From contig VBCS01000005.1 in NCBI GenBank assembly GCA_005888955.1, positions 1 through 5,765 on the forward strand: DNA of 5,765 nt, written 5' to 3'. Position 1 is the stretch's first letter. Each line of letters opens with the position of its first letter. The position numbers and the translations under genes were made by a program. The stretch comes from Betaproteobacteria bacterium. Its GTDB lineage: Bacteria; Pseudomonadota; Gammaproteobacteria; Burkholderiales; Casimicrobiaceae. Shown here piece by piece: positions 1-5,765 of the stretch. A model generated the notes under the pieces. It worked only from the letters and a program-made list of their open reading frames with translations. It did no database searches and was not told where the DNA came from.

Positions 1-2
1 CA

Positions 3-521
3 CGCGGTGCCGACTTCGCGGTGGTGCGCCTGCCCACCGGCCTGCCCACGGGTGTCGATGGTGCGTTGCCCGAGGCCGATGCCGTCGTGTCGACAGGACA
101 CGTGCTCAACTATCCGGACACACACGCCGATATCGTCCAGGCGCTGGGCGAGCTGGCGCGCCCGGTGCGGCCCGCGGGTGTACTGGCGATTGATTTGATG
201 ACGGGACGATATAGCGAACGGAACGACATCGACGAGGTTCACGCGAGGGTGGAGGACGACTGGGCGATCGTCACGCGCTTCTCTCGCCCCGAACCCTGTC
301 GTCTCGATCGGATGATCACGGTCTTCCGGCGCGTGGGCGACGGCTGGCGGCGCAGCGATGAACATCACCGCAATCTGACCTTCGACGTGGAAGGCGCATT
401 GAGTGTCTGGCGTGACAATGGCATCGACGCGCATTGTCGTGCCGCTTTCGGCGACGAGAAGCTCCCCGAGGGCTTGGTCGTGCTAACGGGTCGACGCCTC
501 GCTCAAGGCATTCGCCCTTAA
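3..521 (+). CDS. SAM-dependent methyltransferase, C-terminal part (5' end outside window)
   Basis: The frame is open from the left edge to a TAA stop, giving 172 visible codons; the start and the SAM-binding glycine motif lie outside the window. A GTG at 21 is not the likely start, because coding-like sequence (RGADFAVV) continues upstream of it. The visible part fits the second half of a class I Rossmann methyltransferase: an acidic strand and hydrophobic stretch (EADAVVSTGHVLNY), a helix (DIVQALGELARPV), then RPAGVLAIDLM, which matches the usual 'L.PGG.l..d' motif III region. A mixed beta region follows (DDWAIVTRFSRPEP, DRMITVFRRVGDGWRRSDE), and the C-terminus has LPEGLVVLTGRR. The methyl acceptor cannot be inferred. 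The gene converges on the LivK-like gene and has no evident link to the transporter. Family assignment is by pattern recognition and is fairly secure; specific function is unknown. Confidence 0.72.
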   Translation, partial: RGADFAVVRLPTGLPTGVDGALPEADAVVSTGHVLNYPDTHADIVQALGELARPVRPAGVLAIDLMTGRYSERNDIDEVHARVEDDWAIVTRFSRPEPCRLDRMITVFRRVGDGWRRSDEHHRNLTFDVEGALSVWRDNGIDAHCRAAFGDEKLPEGLVVLTGRRLAQGIRP

Positions 522-561
522 CAGGTCTTCGTTGCCAGGGCCGCGGAACATCTCATGCTCA

Positions 562-575
562 CTCGCAGACGCGAG
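562..575. terminator. Small stem-loop in the convergent gap (weak terminator candidate)
   Basis: The 70-bp gap between the two convergent genes contains CTCGC-AGAC-GCGAG, a perfect 5-bp stem with a 4-nt loop. It is the best symmetric element in the gap and is placed where a bidirectional terminator would be expected. There is no T-tract on either side, so it is not a canonical intrinsic terminator. Termination here may be Rho-dependent, or the stem may be chance. Confidence 0.25.
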
Positions 576-591
576 ATTGGGATCGCGCCGG

Positions 592-1740
592 CTAGTTGTA
601 AAACTTCAGGTCCTTGCCGATGATAGTCAGGTCAACAAACTTGGAGCCGTTGTGATTTTTAGGTGAGAAATTTACGACGTAGCCACCGACGTCGTAGCTC
701 GACATGCTATCGAGCGCCCGCAGGAAAGTCTCTCGCGTCAAAGTCGGCCCGGCGCGCCGAATCGCCTCGACGGTCACCTTTGCCGCGATGAACGACTCGA
801 GCGAAGTGAACGAGTATTCCGGCTTCCCGAGAAGCTTCTCGATCGCCGCCCGATATTCCGGCACGATGAGTATCGCGCCGGCACCGAAGGGCGACGGCAC
901 GACCTGAGCGACGACCACGCCGGCGCCATCCTTGCCCAGCTCCTTCGCAAGCGGCGTCGAGCCCGCGAACGAGTTGCTCACCATCTGTGCAGTGGAACCC
1001 GCTTTACGCGCCATCTTGATGAAATCGGAAGTCGCTTTGTAGAGGGTGGTGAGGATAATCACCTGGGGGTCGCCCTTTAGCACTTCCTTGACACCCGTTT
1101 CGACGTCGGGCTTCGCGCGGTCCTTGAAGGCGGCAACCGACACGGCGGCAAGATTGCGCTCTTTCAGCGCCCGGTCCACGGCGCTAAAGTTCTCCTTGCC
1201 GACGACGTCATCGTAATGCACGATGGAGAACCGCTTGACGCCGTACTTCGCGTAGTGGTCGACGATTTTTTCCAGCTCGTCGGCGTAGCTCGCGCGCATG
1301 TTGTAGACGTACTTATTGAAGGCGCGCATCGGGTCGGCGCCGGTAAACGGCGCGAGGAATGGCGCCTTGTGCTTTTCGACGAACGGCAGCGCGGGCCGCG
1401 ATAGCGTCGCGCTCGCGTAGCCAAACAGCGCCAACACGCTATTTTCCTCCAGCAGCTTCCGGGTGTTCTCGCCTGCACGCTTCGTGTCGTTCGCGTCGTC
1501 GAGCGTCACAAGTTCGATCCTGCGGCCGTTCACGCCGCCCGCATCGTTGACCTTCTTGAAGTAGGCGAGCGCGCCGTTGCGGATATCATCGCCCAGGCTC
1601 TTGTTGGCGCCCGAGAGCGGCGCCGATTGACCCAGCAGGACGGTGGTGGTGGTGACACCTTGCGGCTGACCACTGCTCGCTGCAGCAAGCAGGAACAGCG
1701 CAACGGCTAGTTTGTAAGCAGACACGGGCGGTCGAGCCAT
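592..1740 (-). CDS. LivK-like ABC transporter substrate-binding protein (type I periplasmic-binding fold)
   Basis: This 382-residue protein is of normal length for the branched-chain amino acid/amide binding family (Peripla_BP_6). The N-terminus is an export signal: R3 and K10, then a hydrophobic core (LAVALFLLAAA, 11-21), with cleavage probably between residues 21 and 28. The mature part opens with the family pattern: VLLGQSAPLSG (34-44), then DDIRNGALAYFKKVNDAGGVNGR (split about 51-73) and IELVTLDD (75-82). Later landmarks are the 'ALFGYASATLS' ligand-pocket region, 'PFLAPFTGAD', 'YVYNMRASYADE' and a C-terminal 'FVDLTIIGKDLKFYN'. There is no lipobox cysteine, so a soluble periplasmic protein is expected. 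The ATG is supported by AGAAGG six bases upstream. No LivH, LivM, LivG or LivF gene is in the window, and the upstream transporter is of another class, so its membrane partner must be encoded elsewhere. The ligand is unknown: amino acids, amides, urea and aromatic acids all occur in this family. Its GC content looks lower than that of the ATPase gene. Confidence 0.92.
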   Translation of the reverse strand: MARPPVSAYKLAVALFLLAAASSGQPQGVTTTTVLLGQSAPLSGANKSLGDDIRNGALAYFKKVNDAGGVNGRRIELVTLDDANDTKRAGENTRKLLEENSVLALFGYASATLSRPALPFVEKHKAPFLAPFTGADPMRAFNKYVYNMRASYADELEKIVDHYAKYGVKRFSIVHYDDVVGKENFSAVDRALKERNLAAVSVAAFKDRAKPDVETGVKEVLKGDPQVIILTTLYKATSDFIKMARKAGSTAQMVSNSFAGSTPLAKELGKDGAGVVVAQVVPSPFGAGAILIVPEYRAAIEKLLGKPEYSFTSLESFIAAKVTVEAIRRAGPTLTRETFLRALDSMSSYDVGGYVVNFSPKNHNGSKFVDLTIIGKDLKFYN

Positions 1741-1746
1741 CTATTA

Positions 1747-1752
1747 CCTTCT
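1747..1752 (-). promoter_or_regulatory. Ribosome binding site of the LivK-like gene
   Basis: AGAAGG on the - strand lies six bases before the ATG at 1740. Purine-rich Shine-Dalgarno sequence and spacing are near ideal, which fixes this ATG as the start. Confidence 0.7.
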
Positions 1753-1777
1753 GCATCCAACCATTGTGCTGGCGCAT

Positions 1778-1807
1778 ATTATTTGTTGCGCTGCCTATGA
1801 ATGTCAA
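1778..1807 (-). promoter_or_regulatory. Sigma70-type promoter of the LivK-like gene
   Basis: Reading the - strand, a perfect -35 box TTGACA (1807-1802) is followed by an 18-bp spacer and AATAAT (1783-1778), a 5-of-6 match to the -10 consensus. The region around the -10 is AT-rich (CAAATAATAT) within otherwise GC-rich DNA. Transcription would start near 1771, leaving a leader of about 30 bases containing the AGAAGG ribosome site. This suggests the binding protein is expressed independently of the upstream transporter operon. Both boxes are seen directly; activity is inferred. Confidence 0.6.
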
Positions 1808-1808
1808 A

Positions 1809-1829
1809 CCATTATTGCGCCGTCAATGG
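1809..1829. promoter_or_regulatory. Operator-like palindrome just upstream of the -35 box
   Basis: CCATT and AATGG form perfect 5-bp arms separated by 11 bp, i.e. a T-N11-A dyad, immediately upstream of the TTGACA element. This is the layout of a LysR-type regulator site, although 5-bp arms are short enough to occur by chance. No regulator gene is in the window. Confidence 0.3.
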
Positions 1830-1855
1830 GCCGGAACATCCGCGAAGATCCCGGC
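1830..1855. other. Imperfect stem-loop after the ATPase gene
   Basis: The arms GCCGG and CCGGC (extendable by a G-U and an A-U pair on the - strand transcript) enclose a 12-16 base loop, about 33 bases past the ATPase stop codon. It could protect the 3' end of the operon mRNA or assist termination. No U-run follows, so it is not a standard intrinsic terminator. Confidence 0.3.
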
Positions 1856-1887
1856 ATTCACCGGCGAATTGCGCTTGTCTTCAGGCA

Positions 1888-3708
1888 TTACGCGTCGAAC
1901 GCCTGCACAACGTGTCCCGGACCGATCTCGCGATAGAGGCGTGGTGCGGGCACGTAGTTCGCTTCATGCACCGGGCTGGGAATCTCGGTCGTTGAGAGTC
2001 CGCGCCGGAGCCTGCGGCGACCCGCTTCCGGCACCGGCACTGCCGCCATCAGGCGCTTCGTGTACGGATGCTGCGGATTTTCCATGATCGCCGCGCGCGG
2101 TCCGATCTCGACGATCTCGCCCAGATACATCACCGCGACGCGATGGCTGACCCGCTCGACCACCGCAATGTCGTGCGAGATGAACAGATAAGCGAGGCCC
2201 ATGTCCGCCTGCAGGTCCATCATCAGATTGATGACCTGTGCCTTGATCGAGACGTCGAGCGCCGATACGGCTTCATCGGCGACGAGCAGCTTCGGCGCCA
2301 GCGCGAGCGCCCGCGCGATGCACAGCCGCTGCCGCTGGCCGCCGGAGAATTCATGCGGAAAGCGGCTCGCCATGTCGGGCGGGAGGCCGACCTTCCGGAG
2401 AAGTTCGCTGACTCTGTCGCGGGCATCCGCACGACTGAGCAGGCCATGCACGATCATCGGTTCGGCGATCGCGCCGCCAACGGTCTTGCGCGGATTGAGG
2501 CTCGCGAACGGATCCTGGAAGATCATCTGCATGCGTTGGCGGGCTCTCCGCAGGCCCGCGCGGTCGAGCGCACGGACATCCTGTCCCTCGAACAGGACAG
2601 TTCCGGAATCGGGCTCGACCAGGCGCAGGATCGAGCGGCCCGTGGTCGACTTGCCGCAACCGCTCTCGCCGACCAGCGCCAGCGTTTCGCCGGCGTGCAG
2701 CGAAAATGAAATATCCTCGACGGCGTGAACCCGCGCACTGACGCGGCTCAGCACGCCGGAGCGAATGTCGAACCGGGTAACGAGGTGGGCGACTTCGAGC
2801 ACCGGGCGCTCGGTCAGCGCTGCGGTCGACGCGGTATCGGGAACGATTTCGGTCGCGCCGGTGACCGGATCGACGATCGCGAAGCGCTGCGGTGCAGGAC
2901 GGCCCTTCATCGAGCCGAGGCGCGGAACCGCGGCGAGCAGCGCCCGGGTATAGGGTTCCCGCGGCCGTGCGAAAAGCTCTGCGGTGGGTTCCTGCTCGAC
3001 GGCGTTTCCGTTCAACATGACGACTGTGCGATCCGCGATCTCGGCCACCACGCCCATGTCGTGGGTGATGAAGGCGACTGACATGCCCTCCTCGTCCTGC
3101 AGCAGTTTGATCAGCTCGAGGATTTCGGCCTGAATCGTCACGTCGAGCGCGGTCGTCGGTTCGTCCGCGATCAGCAGCTTCGGCTTGCAGGCGAGCGCCA
3201 TCGCGATCATCACGCGTTGGCGCATGCCGCCGGAGAGCCGGTGCGGGTACTCGTGCAAGCGCGACGCCGCGGACGGGATGCGCACGCGCTCCAGGATGCG
3301 CAGCGTTTCGGCCTCCGCCTGCGCGCGAACGAGGCCGCGATGGTAGATCAGGGCTTCGGCGATCTGGAAGCCGAGGGTCAATACCGGGTTGAGGCTGGTC
3401 ATCGGCTCCTGAAAGATCATCGAAATCAGATTGCCGCGCACATGACGCGTCTGGTTTTCGGGTAGTTTGAGCAGGTCGCGTCCTTCGAGCAGGATCTCTC
3501 CGGTCGCCCGGCTGTTGGCTGCCGGCAGCAGACCCATGATCGACAGCGCGGTAACGCTTTTGCCTGAACCCGACTCGCCGACGATCGCCACCGTCTCGCG
3601 CTGCCCGATCTCGAAAGAAATTCCCTTTACGACGGTGGTCCACTTGTCATCGACCCGGAACGCGGTCGTCAGGTTGCGTACGGCGAGGATCGGCGCAGCG
3701 GTCGCCAC
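1888..3708 (-). CDS. Fused double ATP-binding subunit of an Opp/Dpp/Gsi-type ABC importer (DppD-DppF fusion, GsiA-like)
   Basis: This 606-residue protein powers import by ATP hydrolysis on the cytoplasmic side and carries two complete ABC domains in one chain. Domain 1 has Walker A GESGSGKS (44-51), Q-loop Q100, signature LSGGM (158-162), Walker B LLIADE with catalytic E183, and switch H216. Domain 2 has GESGCGKS (347-354), Q398, FSGGQ (454-458), LLVADE with E479, and H512. Both ATP sites therefore look intact. Each domain is followed by the oligopeptide-family tail motif: EPYTRALLAAVP (251-262) and HPYTKRLMAAVP (547-558). A linker of about 35-40 residues joins the halves. The length is close to GsiA (about 620). 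The start is taken as GTG at 3708: it overlaps the permease stop as TAGTG, has GAAGGG nine bases upstream, and matches where ABC homology (PILAVRNLTTAF) begins. The reading frame stays open 265 codons further upstream, but only as a shadow of the permease gene. Substrate identity cannot be deduced from the ATPase. Confidence 0.95.
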   Translation of the reverse strand: MATAAPILAVRNLTTAFRVDDKWTTVVKGISFEIGQRETVAIVGESGSGKSVTALSIMGLLPAANSRATGEILLEGRDLLKLPENQTRHVRGNLISMIFQEPMTSLNPVLTLGFQIAEALIYHRGLVRAQAEAETLRILERVRIPSAASRLHEYPHRLSGGMRQRVMIAMALACKPKLLIADEPTTALDVTIQAEILELIKLLQDEEGMSVAFITHDMGVVAEIADRTVVMLNGNAVEQEPTAELFARPREPYTRALLAAVPRLGSMKGRPAPQRFAIVDPVTGATEIVPDTASTAALTERPVLEVAHLVTRFDIRSGVLSRVSARVHAVEDISFSLHAGETLALVGESGCGKSTTGRSILRLVEPDSGTVLFEGQDVRALDRAGLRRARQRMQMIFQDPFASLNPRKTVGGAIAEPMIVHGLLSRADARDRVSELLRKVGLPPDMASRFPHEFSGGQRQRLCIARALALAPKLLVADEAVSALDVSIKAQVINLMMDLQADMGLAYLFISHDIAVVERVSHRVAVMYLGEIVEIGPRAAIMENPQHPYTKRLMAAVPVPEAGRRRLRRGLSTTEIPSPVHEANYVPAPRLYREIGPGHVVQAFDA

Positions 3709-4610
3709 TATGTCTCGCCCTTCAGTTTCGGATCGATCGCGTCGCGCAAGCCGTCGCCAAGCAGGTTGAGCGCGAAGATGACGAATAGAATCGCAACGCC
3801 CGGGACCAGCGCCAGCCAGTAGCTGTCGAGAATGTTCTCGAACCCTTCGCGGATCATGCCGCCCCAGGTCGCAGTCGGGGGTTTGACGCCAAGGCCGACG
3901 AAGGCAAGCGAGGCTTCCGTGCGAATTGCGTTGGCGAGCCAGAGGGAGCCCATCACCAGGATTTCGGGCAGGATGTTCGGCAGGATATGCACGACAAGAA
4001 GCCGGGTGTCGGAGTAGCCGAGCGCGCGGCCGGCGTCGACGAACTCGCGCTCCTTGACCGCGATCGTCGGCGCGCGGGCGATGCGGGCAAACGGCGGGAT
4101 CGAAGTCAACGCGATGGCAATGATGATGTTCACCATCGAGGGGCCGAGCATCGCCACCAGGATCAGGCCCAGGATCAGTGACGGGAACGCTAGCAGGACG
4201 TCCATCGCCTGCATCGTGACGGTATCGAGGCGGCCGCCGTGCCACCCTGCCAGCATGCCGATCGCCGTCCCGATGACCATCGCGGCGAGGGTCGACACGA
4301 CACCGATGATCAGCGAAATGCGCGCTCCAAAGACCAGGCGCGATAACGTGTCGCGGCCGAAACTGTCGGTCCCGAGCCAGTGCTCGAGGGTCGGCGCGCG
4401 CAACTTCTCGAGGATGTTCTGATCGTTCGGATCGAACGGCGCGAGCACCGGCGCGAGGATTGCCGCAACGACCACGATCAGAAAGACCACCAGCCCGATC
4501 CACGACGTCTTGTTGGTATTGAACGCCTTCAGCGTCGCTGAAGCGAAATACGCGAACGGCGACGGCGCCGCTGTGCGTAGAGCGCCTTCGGACGACCCGG
4601 CGGCGTTCAT
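3708..4610 (-). CDS. ABC importer permease, DppC/OppC/GsiD type
   Basis: This 300-residue inner-membrane protein is the second channel subunit of the peptide/nickel-class importer. It has the DppC-type N-terminal extension: a cytoplasmic tail, then a first membrane segment at about 38-57 ending in the typical LAPFDPND (56-63). The family hallmark WLGTDSFGRD is at 78-87. The core has membrane segments at about 98-121, 139-156, 160-175, 214-232 and 260-285. The EAA loop that docks on the ATPase runs from E189 to N212 and includes DAGRALGYSD. The C-terminus ends in the usual GDGLRDAIDPKL. The ATG overlaps the stop of the upstream permease as ATGA (4 bp), and its own stop overlaps the ATPase start as TAGTG, so the three genes are translationally coupled. 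Length and motifs are complete, with no sign of damage. Confidence 0.95.
   Translation of the reverse strand: MNAAGSSEGALRTAAPSPFAYFASATLKAFNTNKTSWIGLVVFLIVVVAAILAPVLAPFDPNDQNILEKLRAPTLEHWLGTDSFGRDTLSRLVFGARISLIIGVVSTLAAMVIGTAIGMLAGWHGGRLDTVTMQAMDVLLAFPSLILGLILVAMLGPSMVNIIIAIALTSIPPFARIARAPTIAVKEREFVDAGRALGYSDTRLLVVHILPNILPEILVMGSLWLANAIRTEASLAFVGLGVKPPTATWGGMIREGFENILDSYWLALVPGVAILFVIFALNLLGDGLRDAIDPKLKGET
3718..3723 (-). promoter_or_regulatory. Ribosome binding site for the GTG start of the fused ATPase
   Basis: GAAGGG on the - strand ends nine bases before the GTG at 3708 and lies inside the last codons of the upstream permease. Together with the TAGTG overlap it supports this start over any in-frame start further upstream. 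Confidence 0.55.
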
Positions 4611-5545
4611 TTCAGCTTCACCCGCGGGTCGACGAACCCGTACGCGAGGTCGGTCAGCAGGTTCACCAGTACTACGATCAGCGTGTAGATCACCATCATT
4701 CCCTGCAGCATCGGATAGTCGCGCTGGTTGAGGGCGCCGATGAGCAGCTTGCCCAGGCCCGGGCGGCTGAAAACGATCTCGGTCAGCACCGAATTACCGA
4801 TCAGGATGCCGAGGTAGAGTCCGACGACGGTGATGATCGGGATCAATGCGTTGCGCAGCGCGTGTCGCCAGATCACCACGTTCCACGGCACGCCTTTGGC
4901 ACGCGCCGTCCGCACGTAATCTTCGGATAGGACCTCGAGCATCGCCGAGCGCGTGACGCGGGTCACATACGCAGCCGAGATCAGGCCGAGGCTGATCGCG
5001 GGCAGTGTTATCGATTGGTACCAGGCCATGACGCTGCCGGAGCGCGCGCTGATGACCGGGAACCAGGGCAGGGCGATCGCGAAGACGAGCAACAGGATGA
5101 TGGCCGAGACAAACGGCGGGAACGACAACCCGAGCAGCGAGGAAATACGCACTGCGTAGTCGACGAAGCGGTTGCGATGGATCGCCGCGTAGACGCCCGC
5201 CGGAACGCCCAGGAGGATGCCGATGACCAGCGAGACCAGCGTCAGCTCGATCGTCCACGGCAACACGCGCAGCACCTCGCGGATAACCGGCTGGCCGGAG
5301 ACCATCGAGACGCCCCAGTCGCCGCGCAAGGCGCCCAGCAGGAACACCGTGTACTGCTTGGAGAGCGGCAGGTCGAGACCGAGCCGCTGCCGGAGGGCGT
5401 CGATCGCCTCGCGGCTCGCCTGGTCGCCGAGGATGAGCTGCGCCGGATCGCCGGGGACGATCCGCACCAGCACGAAGACCAGCGTCAGCACCGCGAACAG
5501 CGTGACCCAGGCAAACGCCAGACGGCGAATCAGGAAGGTAGTCAC
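4607..5545 (-). CDS. ABC importer permease, DppB/OppB/GsiC type
   Basis: This 312-residue inner-membrane protein is the first channel subunit of the importer. It begins MTTFLIRRLAFAWVTL, the standard DppB-type start with arginines before membrane segment 1 (about 9-28), followed by the family motif RIVPGDPA (28-35). RGDWGVSMVSGQPV (74-87) is the usual GD.G.S....PV element. Further membrane segments lie at about 99-122, 135-160, 180-195, 235-260 and 280-303. The EAA loop is about 209-236 (DYVRTARAKGVPWNVV...). The C-terminus has the typical YGFVDPRVK. The start is GTG at 5545; the only nearby Shine-Dalgarno-like sequence, AGGA, is just one base away, and an ATG two bases upstream is in another frame and is immediately followed by TGA. 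Initiation may therefore be weak or helped by coupling. The gene lies 66 bp after the binding-protein gene and overlaps the next permease by 4 bp. Confidence 0.95.
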   Translation of the reverse strand: MTTFLIRRLAFAWVTLFAVLTLVFVLVRIVPGDPAQLILGDQASREAIDALRQRLGLDLPLSKQYTVFLLGALRGDWGVSMVSGQPVIREVLRVLPWTIELTLVSLVIGILLGVPAGVYAAIHRNRFVDYAVRISSLLGLSFPPFVSAIILLLVFAIALPWFPVISARSGSVMAWYQSITLPAISLGLISAAYVTRVTRSAMLEVLSEDYVRTARAKGVPWNVVIWRHALRNALIPIITVVGLYLGILIGNSVLTEIVFSRPGLGKLLIGALNQRDYPMLQGMMVIYTLIVVLVNLLTDLAYGFVDPRVKLK

Positions 5546-5588
5546 ATCCTGATCTGCTAAGCAGGCCCTTTGCTGCGGCTGCGGCGTC

Positions 5589-5606
5589 CGATCACATTCG
5601 TGATCG
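5589..5606. other. Perfect stem-loop between binding-protein and permease genes
   Basis: CGATCAC-ATTC-GTGATCG is a 7-bp perfect inverted repeat with a 4-base loop, beginning 5 bases after the binding-protein stop codon. No U-run follows on the - strand, so full termination is unlikely. Stem-loops at this position in ABC operons commonly stabilise the upstream mRNA and let the binding protein be made in excess over the membrane subunits; that role is inferred here. Confidence 0.5.
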
Positions 5607-5611
5607 TCCGC

Positions 5612-5765
5612 TCATTTGGTGAAGCGGGTCTTCTCGGTGACCGGCGGCGACAGGTTGAGGGAACCCTGCACCTCGTACCCCATGTCGAGCGTATCCTTCC
5701 ACGCCCATAGCTGGAGCTGCTCGTAGATCGGCACTGCGCAGACGGCCTTGGCGATCTTCTCCTGC
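5612..5765 (-). CDS. Peptide/nickel-type ABC transporter substrate-binding protein (SBP_bac_5), C-terminal end only
   Basis: Only the last 50 full codons and the TGA stop (5614-5612) are in the window; the rest lies beyond the right edge. The visible residues end in LWAWKDTLDMGYEVQGSL followed by NLSPPVTEKTRFTK. Preceding residues (QEKIAKAVCAVPIYEQLQ) fit the last helix, where family members read something like 'A..vP.Y'. This tail resembles those of DppA/OppA-family proteins from proteobacteria. The position directly before the two permease genes, same strand and 66 bp apart, is the standard place for the cognate binding protein, which would capture the substrate in the periplasm. The identification rests on a short tail plus gene order. 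The ligand-binding residues are not visible. Confidence 0.8.
   Translation of the reverse strand, partial: QEKIAKAVCAVPIYEQLQLWAWKDTLDMGYEVQGSLNLSPPVTEKTRFTK

Noticed and set aside
474..486. Degraded extra reading frame or small gene in the end of the methyltransferase and the convergent gap
   Set aside because: The methyltransferase frame runs cleanly to TAA at 519-521, and the 70-bp gap is too short and has no start with a ribosome site.
1641..1656. Short run of GGT triplets, a possible microsatellite
   Set aside because: It encodes four threonines at the start of the mature LivK-like protein. Four units is too short to call a variable repeat.
2068..2709. 213-codon open frame on the + strand opposite the ATPase gene
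   Set aside because: It is antisense to highly conserved ATPase motifs, its residues mirror the ATPase codons, and it has no recognisable domain or ribosome site.
2351..3643. 430-codon open frame on the - strand inside the ATPase gene
   Set aside because: It is an out-of-frame shadow of the ATPase, with Arg/Pro/Asp-rich low-complexity translation and no motifs. This is expected in GC-rich coding DNA.
3709..4503. Open frame extending the ATPase 265 codons upstream, which would give an 871-residue protein
   Set aside because: The extension is Arg/Asp/Gly-rich, shows no domain, and lies wholly over the well-supported DppC-type permease gene on the same strand. ABC homology starts right after the GTG at 3708.
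5015..5560. 181-codon open frame on the + strand opposite the DppB-type permease
   Set aside because: The translation is rich in Arg, Asp, Gln and Glu as expected for the complement of a GC-rich membrane protein gene, and no family is recognisable.
5543..5614. Possible stop-codon readthrough fusing the binding protein to the first permease; the two are in the same frame with only the TGA between them
   Set aside because: Twenty-two stop-free codons in GC-rich DNA are unremarkable. The binding protein ends at a family-typical tail, the permease has a family-typical N-terminus, and their cellular locations differ.

Overview
The window is a GC-rich bacterial chromosome segment, most likely from a Gram-negative proteobacterium. 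The substrate-binding protein in the left half resembles those of Burkholderiales, but an alphaproteobacterium such as a Bradyrhizobium relative cannot be excluded from this sequence alone. It holds six protein genes, two of them cut by the window edges. No RNA genes, insertion sequences, CRISPR arrays or phage genes were seen.

Layout. Positions 3-521 (+ strand) are the C-terminal part of a SAM-dependent methyltransferase that starts outside the window. Everything else is on the - strand. In transcription order (right to left) these are: the last ~50 residues of a peptide/nickel-type (SBP_bac_5) solute-binding protein (5612-5765), a DppB/OppB/GsiC-type permease (4607-5545), a DppC/OppC/GsiD-type permease (3708-4610), a fused double ATP-binding subunit of the GsiA type (1888-3708), and a LivK-like type I periplasmic binding protein (592-1740). 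The methyltransferase and the LivK-like gene converge across a 70-bp gap.

How they work together. The first four - strand genes form a complete importer of the peptide/opine/nickel (Opp/Dpp) class: binding protein, two membrane subunits and one polypeptide carrying both ATPases. The two permeases overlap by ATGA, and the second permease overlaps the ATPase by TAGTG, so the three are almost certainly one translationally coupled operon. The substrate cannot be read from the sequence; peptides, glutathione and other small organic solutes are all possible.

The LivK-like gene behind this operon belongs to a different transporter class (branched-chain amino acid/amide/aromatic uptake). It has no LivH/M/G/F partners in the window, is visibly less GC-rich than the ATPase gene, and has its own near-consensus sigma70-type promoter in the 147-bp gap. 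It therefore looks like an independently expressed orphan binding protein rather than the last cistron of the operon. This is mostly an ordinary nutrient-uptake locus. The orphan binding protein and its promoter/operator-like region are the parts most worth a second look; no clearly new system is visible.
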